Of a stretch of 64,000 nt of DNA, positions 45,043-52,506 are shown in pieces. The stretch covers positions 124,001 through 188,000 of the forward strand of contig NZ_REFR01000015.1 of assembly GCF_003688555.1 (NCBI RefSeq). Direction: 5' to 3'. Origin of the DNA: Eilatimonas milleporae. Lineage in GTDB: Bacteria; Pseudomonadota; Alphaproteobacteria; Sphingomonadales; Kordiimonadaceae. Position 1 is the stretch's first letter. Every line of letters begins with the position of its first letter. Under the pieces are notes generated by a model. It made no database searches. It had not been told where the DNA came from and worked only from the letters and a program-made list of their open reading frames with translations. The position numbers were made by a program, and so were the translations under genes.

Positions 45043-45232
45043 GAATTACTAACACCTTTCCGAATAACGCGACAGAACGCGCCGGAGCACGATAAGTCCC
45101 TGATTGGCATTGCTTTTTCAAGGCGGCGCGCCGACGCTTCTATCCAGAAACAGGCCGCAGTTTCCGCCCGGCTGCTTACGTGGTGCTTACGTGAGGCTTA
45201 CGCGGAGGCCGGCCGGAAAGGTCTGCCTTCCG

Positions 45233-46591
45233 ATGGCAAAGCTCACCAAACGCTTCGTGGATGCGGTCGAAATCCGCGACAAAGACTACGTCGTCTGGGA
45301 TGACGAACTGCCCGGCTTCGGACTGCGCGTCTTCGCCTCGGGCAAACGCAGCTACGTCATCCAGTACCGATCCGCCGGCCGGTCACGGCGCTACGCGATC
45401 GGGTTGCACGGGGTCTGGACACCCGAAACGGCCCGGAAGGAGGCGCGGGTCCAACTCGGAAAAGTCGCACAAGGAGAGAATCCCACCGAGGAGCGTCAGC
45501 TCAATCGCAACGCCATGACGGTCAAACAACTGGCCGATCAGTACATCAAGGCGATGGAAGCCGGTCTCATCCTCGGCAAAGGCGGACGCCCGAAGCGACC
45601 CTCGACGATCGAGGTCAACATCGGCCAGATCCACGGTCATATCGTTCCTCTGATCGGCAAGCGGCGCGTCCAGGAACTGACCAAAGCCGATGTCACGAAG
45701 ATGATGAATGATGTCATCGCCGGGAAGACGAAGGCCGTTCGCAAGACCGGGAAAAAGCGCGGCAAGTCGATACTGCGAGGCGGCCGCGGCACGGCGAGCA
45801 AATGCGTCGGCCTCACGGGCTCCATGCTCACCTACGCGATCAGCCTGGGACTCATCGAGCACAACGTCGCGCACGGAATAAGGAAGCCCAAGGATCAGGT
45901 GCGCGACCGTCGGCTAACCGAAGAGGAATATCGGATTTTCGGCAAAGCCCTTGAGGCGGCAAGCGACGATCCCGAGCTTGCGGCGACCATCGCCATCACA
46001 CGCTTGCTGGCCCTTACGGGATGCCGCCGCGGGGAAATCATCTCGCTCAAATGGAGCGACGTCGATTTCGAGAATAGCTGTCTGCGGCTGTCGGATTCCA
46101 AGGAGGGCGCGTCCGTCCGTCCGATAGGATTGCCCGTCATCGAGTTGCTGGAAGAACTTCAGGAAACCGCGACGACAGAAGCCGTCTTCCCCGGCACACG
46201 CGGCGCGGAGTTTTTCGGCAGCTTTCCCAATCAGTGGCCGAAGATTTTCTCCGGCTCCGAATTGCCCGACTTCACGGCCCACGTCCTGCGGCACAGCTTC
46301 GCGAGCCTCGCAAACGATCTCGGCTTCACCGAGAGCACGATTGCCGCCCTCGTCGGCCATTCGACGGGATCGATCACCAGCAAGTATATCCATACGCTCG
46401 ACACCGTCTTGATCATGGCCGCGGACACGATTGCCGGCTACATTCAAGGCCTCCTTGACGGAGCCGAGTTCAAGCAGACCGCCTACGCTTTCGACCGGAC
46501 CTCCCGGAAAGCCGCCCTATCCCAGTTCCTTCAAAAGGCGATGGGCGAGAGCGAGAGTGAGGGCCAGGTCAGTTCGCGCCGAGCAGCATAG
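45233..46591 (+). CDS. tyrosine-type site-specific integrase
   Basis: A 452-residue integrase of the P4/DUF4102 type. The N-terminal arm-binding domain is DKDYVVWDDELPGFGLRVFA and GRSRRYAIGLHG. A SAM-like core-binding domain follows, then the catalytic domain. The Arg is in LLALTGCRRGEIISLKWSDVD, the His-x-x-Arg in TAHVLRHSFASLANDLG, His in AALVGHSTGS, and the Tyr in TSKYIHT. I chose the ATG at 45233 (MAKLTKRFVDAVE), the family start; the frame is open further left across the tRNA fragment. It is the integrase of the element carrying the Dnd island. Confidence 0.93.
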   Translation: MAKLTKRFVDAVEIRDKDYVVWDDELPGFGLRVFASGKRSYVIQYRSAGRSRRYAIGLHGVWTPETARKEARVQLGKVAQGENPTEERQLNRNAMTVKQLADQYIKAMEAGLILGKGGRPKRPSTIEVNIGQIHGHIVPLIGKRRVQELTKADVTKMMNDVIAGKTKAVRKTGKKRGKSILRGGRGTASKCVGLTGSMLTYAISLGLIEHNVAHGIRKPKDQVRDRRLTEEEYRIFGKALEAASDDPELAATIAITRLLALTGCRRGEIISLKWSDVDFENSCLRLSDSKEGASVRPIGLPVIELLEELQETATTEAVFPGTRGAEFFGSFPNQWPKIFSGSELPDFTAHVLRHSFASLANDLGFTESTIAALVGHSTGSITSKYIHTLDTVLIMAADTIAGYIQGLLDGAEFKQTAYAFDRTSRKAALSQFLQKAMGESESEGQVSSRRAA

Positions 46592-46653
46592 ACGCTGGCG
46601 CCTTTTCGTGACCGCCGAGCAACGCAAGGCGCCTACGCCGCCACCCTACATAC

Positions 46654-46681
46654 TGGACAAACTGAACATTATGCCTATATG
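46654..46681 (+). promoter_or_regulatory. candidate promoter of the antitoxin-toxin pair
   Basis: TGGACA (46654-46659) and TATATG (46676-46681) are separated by 16 bases, with the antitoxin start 30 bases downstream. Autoregulation by the antitoxin is usual for this class. Confidence 0.45.
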
Positions 46682-46711
46682 ATGCAAGGCACATAGAGAC
46701 GGGTTAGCGAT

Positions 46712-47266
46712 ATGGCAGAAACAGCAGCAAAGCAGCAGGATGGCGCCTTCCAGATCAAGGGCCTCAGCGGCCTCTCACGGACCGCCACTCGCTTCCTCAA
46801 ACAGCACCCCAACCGGGCGGAGCTTGCCGTCAAGGTCGCCTTGGAGACCGCGGCGAGCCAATTCGACGAGTCCGCGAACACCGAAGGCGTGCCCGACGCG
46901 CTCAAGCCCTTCGTGGTCGTCAAGCCGCGCGGAACCGAGTTGATCGGCGTTTCGGAAGCCGCCTCCCGGCTGAATGTCTCACGGACCACCGTCTATGATT
47001 GGGCGGAGAAGGGCACGCTCCTCGCTTGGCGGGGAACCAAGCGGGGCCTGACGATCCCGGCCGAACAGATTCTTGGCGAAGGCCGCGTCGTTGAAGGGAT
47101 CGACGGAGTGATCGACATCATCGGGGATCCCGAGCTCGCTTGGGAATTCCTGAGCGTCGAAGGCCCGTTCGCCGATCGGACCGCTCGTCCGATCGATATG
47201 CTGAAGGACGGTCGTGTGGAAGAAGTGCTCGGTTCCGCCGCGTCCTACGGCACAGCCACTACGTGA
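46712..47266 (+). CDS. antitoxin of Xre/MbcA/ParS type (DUF2384) with excisionase-like HTH
   Basis: A 184-residue antitoxin. The middle holds a helix-turn-helix of the excisionase/MerR type (LIGVSEAASRLNVSRTTVYDWAEKG). The C-terminal 55 residues are the toxin-binding DUF2384 domain (GVIDIIGDPELAWEFLSVEG, PIDMLKDGRVEEVLGSAASYG). The N-terminal 70 residues are unassigned. The stop codon overlaps the toxin GTG by four bases. Pairing with a RES toxin is the standard context. Confidence 0.85.
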   Translation: MAETAAKQQDGAFQIKGLSGLSRTATRFLKQHPNRAELAVKVALETAASQFDESANTEGVPDALKPFVVVKPRGTELIGVSEAASRLNVSRTTVYDWAEKGTLLAWRGTKRGLTIPAEQILGEGRVVEGIDGVIDIIGDPELAWEFLSVEGPFADRTARPIDMLKDGRVEEVLGSAASYGTATT

Positions 47267-47862
47267 CCAAGACTTCCTACCCCGAAGATCGGGTGGAAGC
47301 GCTCCTGACGCAGATCAAGCTTCCACCCAGCTATCGGATATTTCCGACACGGCATGCCAAGACGCCGCTCGGAACGGCGCCCGCAGATTCCCGATTCTGC
47401 ACGGCCAACTCGGGATTTAAGATCCTTTATGCCTCGCCCGATTTCGCAACGGCGTTCATCGAGGTGGTGGTACGCGACCGCTTCACAAGGACGAAGGTTC
47501 GCGAGATCGCGCTCAAGGAAGTGACGCTCCGGTCCACCGCGCTCATCTCGCCGAAGCCGCGCACCAAGCTCTCGCTCGTTGATCTCCGCAAGGATGGCTG
47601 CACGCGCCTCGGCGCACCGACCGATGCAGTCAACGCCCGCAACCACGCCGCTGGGCGTGCCCTTGGACGTGACATTCACGACAATCACAAATACGTTGAT
47701 GGAATAGTGTTCTCGTCACGGCTCACTGGTGAGGATGTCTTCGCAATCTTCGATCGAGCGGCCCCAAAGCTAACTTCGCGGAAATCTGAGAGACTGGAAG
47801 AACACGATGAATTGCCTGACGTGCTTAGACGCCACGACATAAGACTGATTGTCCGCAGTTGA
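47263..47862 (+). CDS. RES-domain toxin
   Basis: A 199-residue toxin of the RES family, NAD-degrading or ADP-ribosylating in studied members. It starts at the GTG in the sequence GTGA that also ends the antitoxin gene. The RES core shows LPPSYRIFPTRHAKTPLG, ILYASPDFATAFIEVVVRD (containing the conserved Tyr and Glu), and KYVDGIVFSSRLTGEDVFAIFD. The family letters Arg, Glu and Ser are all in place, so the toxin should be active. Another start within the antitoxin gene is possible but unlikely. Confidence 0.88.
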   Translation: MTKTSYPEDRVEALLTQIKLPPSYRIFPTRHAKTPLGTAPADSRFCTANSGFKILYASPDFATAFIEVVVRDRFTRTKVREIALKEVTLRSTALISPKPRTKLSLVDLRKDGCTRLGAPTDAVNARNHAAGRALGRDIHDNHKYVDGIVFSSRLTGEDVFAIFDRAAPKLTSRKSERLEEHDELPDVLRRHDIRLIVRS

Positions 47863-47991
47863 TCCGCTATTCGCTCAAACCACAGCAACAGCTTGATTGA
47901 TCGCGCCAAGCGAAGCCTGCCCGCAGCAGAACAAAATGGCTTGCCCCAAAAATCCTGCATGGCGAAATCGGCTCAAACCTTTTGTGGCTCT

Positions 47992-49830
47992 CTAGGGCAC
48001 GAAGACCTTCAATGCCATATCGACCAGGCTTTGCGTGCGCTGCTTAATCCTCTCGGCTGTCCAATCCGCATGAGCACCGATATCGCGATTCAATTTCAGA
48101 TTGGAGGCTTGAAGGATAGTTCGTTTATCCGCGAAGGATTTGTTGGCAGCCGCATCATTGTCGTTGGGTCCGAAAATCGTCAGATTGCCGAGTGCGTGCT
48201 TGACCTTCTCCAGATCCTCAATCTTCTCTGCACCTTTGGCCGAACGCGGATAGACATGTTCAAGGGTCGTGTTGGAAAAGTCGAATACGCGGGTCTTATC
48301 CTTGCATTTCGGTACGCCGTTCGCTCCGCTTTCATACCACTTCGCATAATCCTCGAGCGCGGTGAGCAGATAGCGGATATGGCCGTTGCCTCCGCGAGGA
48401 GAATACGTGAGTTCACTAATCGCGGCGGAGAAACGGTTACCGGAAGCATACTTCTCAATCAGCTCTCCTAAGGCCGTCCGCAGTACGCCGACTTTGTAGG
48501 TGCTGGGGTCGTTCCTTACGAGCAACGCTTGCTCATGATATAGCTTCGTTGCCGGACTAATGTGAGCGCTCCCGATAGTCTTGTAGCGGAAAACGAACCG
48601 TTCCAAAGATGCCACTGCCTCCGCGAACCGCTTTGGTTCAAGCAACCGTAGAGCCATGAGCAGCGGCATGGCATTTGTGTGCTTGAGATGGCTAACAAGC
48701 AGGTTTAGGCGCTCCACATCCCACTGCTTGACACCGGTTTGATCGGCGTAGGGCCACTCGCCGCTATTGAGCTGGTTCAGAAGCGCGAAGTCATCGTCGA
48801 GGCGTTTTACCTCGGCCAGTATTTTGGTGGCCTGGGACTGCGTTATCGGTTTGTCGAGCGATGCTTCAGCAAAACGCACTTCCATAAAGCTGTCAGTCAC
48901 ATCAGATTGCCTCGGCCTGACGCCCTGGTAGGACCCGAAATACCAAAGCAAGTAGTCATCAATCGACGACGGAGGATAGGCCAGCGTGCTGTCCCAACGC
49001 TCGGCAAGCTCGTTCTGCGTCGTCTCAACGGCCTTGTGATCAAGCAGCTCGAGAGTCCTTGCTCTCAGAAGGTCTCCATTTGTCAGACTTACGCCCCGGT
49101 CATTGAGTACTTGAAAGATCCGGTAAGCCTCGGAACGGTTGTCAGACCACATGAAGATAACAGTGCAGTCCTCGGCCAGCACGTGGTCAATCAGGTGCTG
49201 AAGCTTGGTTGCCTTGCTCGAGGCCGTTTCTTCGGCCCCTAGTGCAGACGCCAGGAATGAGTTAAGCCGCTGCCAGGCATACTTGATCCGATCATGTGAG
49301 GGGCGTTCAGTTGGCGGATTATTTCCCGCCAGAATGGCTTGGAAGAACACGTTGTCCGCCTTTGACAGAGTAAGCTTCGGAACAACTTTATATTCGAGGC
49401 CAACTGCATAACGGTGAGTCAAGAATAAAGACTCGATCTTCGCTATGGTCTGCTTCAGGTAATCAAGTGCTTTTCCGTCCTCTTCGGAGGGTTCCTCCTC
49501 GACCTCGATATTGGCCGATATCGCCTTCATCGCAAACACGACTGCAGCCGCAAGCATGACCAAGGACGAAATCCGCTGCTGTCCGTCTATCACCTCATAG
49601 CTTGGTCGGCTTGAGCCGGGAACATTCAATCGGGCGCTGACAATCCCGCCGAAAAAATGGTTTCTCTTTCCGTTCTGAAGCCTGGCCTCCAGGCATTTGC
49701 CAAGGTCTTCCACGAAGTCCTCAATAGCATCCGCATCCCACGCATACTCGCGCTGGTACTTCGGTACTTCGAAAGTCTGGTTCTGTTCGAAGAGGACGGT
49801 GATTGATTGATGCGCTGTTTCGATCGTCAT
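47992..49830 (-). CDS. DUF262-DUF1524 nuclease-like protein (GmrSD/SspE-like), Dnd-associated
   Basis: A 612-residue single-chain protein. The N-terminal DUF262 domain carries FEVPKYQREYAWDADAIEDF (residues 22-41) and YEVIDGQQRISSL (78-90), the NTP-binding signature. The C-terminal about 95 residues are a DUF1524 His-Asn-His-type nuclease: TLEHVYPRSAKG, LGNLTIFGPND and NKSFADKR. This architecture occurs in type IV enzymes (GmrSD, BrxU) and in SspE, which senses phosphorothioate DNA and nicks or hydrolyses. Its start overlaps the 162-residue gene by four bases. It is the last gene of the leftward restriction operon that begins at dndA. Confidence 0.85.
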   Translation of the reverse strand: MTIETAHQSITVLFEQNQTFEVPKYQREYAWDADAIEDFVEDLGKCLEARLQNGKRNHFFGGIVSARLNVPGSSRPSYEVIDGQQRISSLVMLAAAVVFAMKAISANIEVEEEPSEEDGKALDYLKQTIAKIESLFLTHRYAVGLEYKVVPKLTLSKADNVFFQAILAGNNPPTERPSHDRIKYAWQRLNSFLASALGAEETASSKATKLQHLIDHVLAEDCTVIFMWSDNRSEAYRIFQVLNDRGVSLTNGDLLRARTLELLDHKAVETTQNELAERWDSTLAYPPSSIDDYLLWYFGSYQGVRPRQSDVTDSFMEVRFAEASLDKPITQSQATKILAEVKRLDDDFALLNQLNSGEWPYADQTGVKQWDVERLNLLVSHLKHTNAMPLLMALRLLEPKRFAEAVASLERFVFRYKTIGSAHISPATKLYHEQALLVRNDPSTYKVGVLRTALGELIEKYASGNRFSAAISELTYSPRGGNGHIRYLLTALEDYAKWYESGANGVPKCKDKTRVFDFSNTTLEHVYPRSAKGAEKIEDLEKVKHALGNLTIFGPNDNDAAANKSFADKRTILQASNLKLNRDIGAHADWTAERIKQRTQSLVDMALKVFVP

Positions 49831-50315
49831 GAATGTGCCAGTCCGCTCGTTGCCCCGCTTATTGCCGCATCCACCCTGCGCTTATAGGCACGCAGAAACG
49901 TCTCCAGAGACCGGGGGCGGTCCTCAAACCATTCAATGAGCTGTTCATATCCGCCATGAGCGTACTTGTTGAATTCGCGCACACCTTCATCGCTCAGAAA
50001 GTTGGGCGCATCGGGCGACACCAGATGAGCAATGGCCGAGTGAACTTCGGGGCGCTCATCCATCGATACACCAAGGACCTCCAGCTCGGATTTCAGGAAC
50101 AGCCCGACAAGCAACTTCCCGCGCCCGCTGTAGCGGTCCGGGAAATAAGCAACGAGTTCAGCCGTCTCATCAAGCGGTACGGCTTCCTTGCGCTTCACCG
50201 TTACGCCCGCGATGAAGCAGAAGTAGAACGCATCGAAATCCGTCTTGAACACCCTCTGGTCTCGGAGGTCCTTGAACCACTGACGCGCATCCAAACGTAG
50301 TCTGAAAGGTTGCAT
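49827..50315 (-). CDS. 162-residue Dnd-system-associated protein, unknown function
   Basis: A soluble protein placed between the DndD-like ATPase and the DUF262 gene, overlapping both by one to four bases. Visible patches are FKTDFDAFYFCFIAGVTVKRKEAVPLDETAE, LLVGLFLKSELEVLGV and FLSDEGVREFNKYAHGGYEQLIEWFEDRPRSLETFL. The pattern of a KR..PL segment and a late (E/K)YAxGG segment recalls small Dnd-associated proteins in other bacteria, but I cannot confirm the family. A bridging subunit between the ATPase and an effector is a reasonable inference from gene order. Confidence 0.6.
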   Translation of the reverse strand: MQPFRLRLDARQWFKDLRDQRVFKTDFDAFYFCFIAGVTVKRKEAVPLDETAELVAYFPDRYSGRGKLLVGLFLKSELEVLGVSMDERPEVHSAIAHLVSPDAPNFLSDEGVREFNKYAHGGYEQLIEWFEDRPRSLETFLRAYKRRVDAAISGATSGLAHS

Positions 50316-52294
50316 CAGGCGGCCTCCTCTTCTTCGAGCTGAAACGCATTGAAGAAGTCTTCGCCCGTAACATTCAGGCCGTCGCCCGTCTCCAGCACCG
50401 TGCCCTTATCGTGAGCCTCGCGCTCCAACTCCTGCGAGCCCTTCCGGAACAGCGTGATGAACTGGATTTCGGTGCGGCTTGCCCGCTTCAGAGGCGTGAT
50501 GAAGCGGGCGCGTTCAGAGGAAATCGTGAAGGCGATGAACTGCCCCGTCAGGTTCGGGATTAGCTCCCCGATCTTCGGACGGACAGCGAGATCGATTGGG
50601 CCGGCCGGACTGTCAACGACGAAAGGAAGCTGATGGTCCGAGCGGTGGAAGAGAGTCGCAAGAAAGGCATAGGCGATCGACAGGGTTTCGCCGACGCTCC
50701 CGCCTTCCTGGCCTTCAAGGATCAAATTCTGTTCGATGCGCTCTATTGAGATGCTGTTATGGGGCATCAATTCGGAAATGCGCGCGTTGGCCTGCTCGCA
50801 TAGCTCCGTGGTGATGCCTGTGCGCGCTTTATTGTGCGCGCTGTTGATGATGGCCGTGAGCGTGTCGCGTTTGGTCTTCTCCGTCAGCGTGTGGGTTATT
50901 TCCGCGAGCTTTCGCTCGGCATCATCGATCCGCCTTTCGAGAATTTCGATCCCGTATGTCCGTTCGTCATTCTGGGTTTGATCCTTGCTGTCGAACTTCT
51001 CCAGCTCGGCATCGACACCCTCGATCTGGTTGCGCAAACTCTCGATATCATCACGCGCGCTCTTGACGGCCGGATCGGCTTGTTCGGCTTCCAGCCGCAA
51101 GGAGTCGCGGTCGTTTCGTGCATCGCGCTCTTCTTCTACAGCCGTACCCAGGCTTGCCATCTTCGTATTCAGGTCTTTCTCGGCTTCATCCGCCGGATCG
51201 CCGACCGCATCCTTGATCGCGGTCTTCATCGAGTTCAGGAGGGCGACATCCTCCGTGCCCAGATAACGGGCCGCGCGTGTGCGGATCGTTGCAGAGATTT
51301 CCGCATCGATCGGCCGGCCGCAAACGCATTCTTTGGCATCGGCCAGGTCTTCGAAGAACTCTCGTGCCGCGCTCTCCGGTAGCTTCACCTTGTCGAGCCC
51401 GTCCTTGAGCGCCAGCATGGAGGTCGCAAAAGAAGATGAAAGGGCGTGCGGATCACGCATCCGGTCAAGAACATCCAGCGCCTCTTCGCGGACCTTGCCC
51501 TTTAAGCGCTCAACCTTCGTCTCGGCGTTGTTCAAAGCCTGAAAGCGCGCATCCTCCTTCTTGATCTCCTGCTGATAGGCATCCTCCTTCTTCTGGAGCT
51601 GTGCCGTCAGGTCCGTGCGCTTTTCCTGCAAACCCTGCTGTTCGCGTTTGCATTTAGCGAGATGGCTTCTGAGACTGGCGAGGCGGTTCTGACGCCGAGC
51701 AAGTCCTCGCTCTTCAGTGGCGCTGACGTTCTGCGTTTTGCTGTCCCAGTATTCGCCGACCTTCCGGGCCATCGCATCAAAGGCATTCATCTGGAACAGG
51801 TTTTCAACGACGACCTGCGCGTCTGTGTATTCCCTGTCGAGCAGGTGCTGCGCCAACTCGCCGTCAAAGACGTAAAAGTTGACGAAGTTCTCGTTCATGA
51901 AGCGCCGGAAATCGGAGGGCGGATTAAAGCCTTCGCGCCGCCCCGGTCCGTGTGTCGTCTTGTAGGAGACGCGGCCATTTTCAAAGTCGAACTCCATGAG
52001 GATAGTTGCGCGCCGGTCATTCAGCAGCAGCCGGACTTCGAAATACCCTTCCGACGAGGAGCCGTTTTTCTTCCGGTATTCCGATATCGTCTGTCTGTCC
52101 CAGCCGGGATCGGCAGCAGCGCCGGACAAGGCCGCCCGCAGCAACGCCAATGTCGTGGTCTTCCCAGTGCCGTTGGGCATTTGAATGAGCGAAACGGGGA
52201 AAGGCTGGCCATGCGGATCGATACAACTGATCTCGTGGTCAGGACATCTGAGACCCTGTGCCTTCCAACCGAGAATGCGCATGACGGTCGCCAT
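50315..52294 (-). CDS. SMC/Rad50-type ATPase, DndD-like, of the restriction operon
   Basis: A 659-residue P-loop protein with two ATPase halves around a coiled coil. Walker A is QMPNGTGKTTTLAL (residues 39-52). YVFDGELAQHLLDRE lies at about 141-155. A long coiled coil from about 195 to 275 leads to ECVCGRPIDAEI (about 322-333), a CxC hook-like motif. A second coiled coil of about 360-490 follows, then signature GGSVGETLSIAYAFLATLF and Walker B LPFVVDSPAGPIDLAVRPK. The FDGE-Q/L and D(S/T)PxGxxD segments match DndD in the same island. It shares its operon with the 70-residue and 162-residue genes. Confidence 0.85.
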   Translation of the reverse strand: MATVMRILGWKAQGLRCPDHEISCIDPHGQPFPVSLIQMPNGTGKTTTLALLRAALSGAAADPGWDRQTISEYRKKNGSSSEGYFEVRLLLNDRRATILMEFDFENGRVSYKTTHGPGRREGFNPPSDFRRFMNENFVNFYVFDGELAQHLLDREYTDAQVVVENLFQMNAFDAMARKVGEYWDSKTQNVSATEERGLARRQNRLASLRSHLAKCKREQQGLQEKRTDLTAQLQKKEDAYQQEIKKEDARFQALNNAETKVERLKGKVREEALDVLDRMRDPHALSSSFATSMLALKDGLDKVKLPESAAREFFEDLADAKECVCGRPIDAEISATIRTRAARYLGTEDVALLNSMKTAIKDAVGDPADEAEKDLNTKMASLGTAVEEERDARNDRDSLRLEAEQADPAVKSARDDIESLRNQIEGVDAELEKFDSKDQTQNDERTYGIEILERRIDDAERKLAEITHTLTEKTKRDTLTAIINSAHNKARTGITTELCEQANARISELMPHNSISIERIEQNLILEGQEGGSVGETLSIAYAFLATLFHRSDHQLPFVVDSPAGPIDLAVRPKIGELIPNLTGQFIAFTISSERARFITPLKRASRTEIQFITLFRKGSQELEREAHDKGTVLETGDGLNVTGEDFFNAFQLEEEEAA

Positions 52295-52506
52295 CAGTCC
52301 GCATCCTCCCCGTCGGCATTCTCGACGACCGTTCCCTCGAAAAGCACTTCAAGGTGCCGCGCGGCCGTCGCCTGATCGTTGATGTCTTCGTTACCCGAGG
52401 TTACGGCCTCGAACCATGCGATCAGGCGGCGCGCCAGCGTATCGGGCTGTCCCGCTTCCTTAACGGCCTCGTTGATGGCCTGCGTGATCCGTGCATCAAT
52501 CGTCAC
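52294..52506 (-). CDS. 70-residue protein between helicase and ATPase
   Basis: A small acidic helical protein (MTIDARITQAINEAVKEAGQ, TLARRLIAWFEAVTSGNED). Its start overlaps the end of the helicase gene by 11 bases and its stop overlaps the ATPase start by one base, so it is translationally coupled on both sides. No known domain is recognised. Small middle components of this size occur in ATPase-nuclease gene triplets. Confidence 0.6.
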   Translation of the reverse strand: MTIDARITQAINEAVKEAGQPDTLARRLIAWFEAVTSGNEDINDQATAARHLEVLFEGTVVENADGEDAD

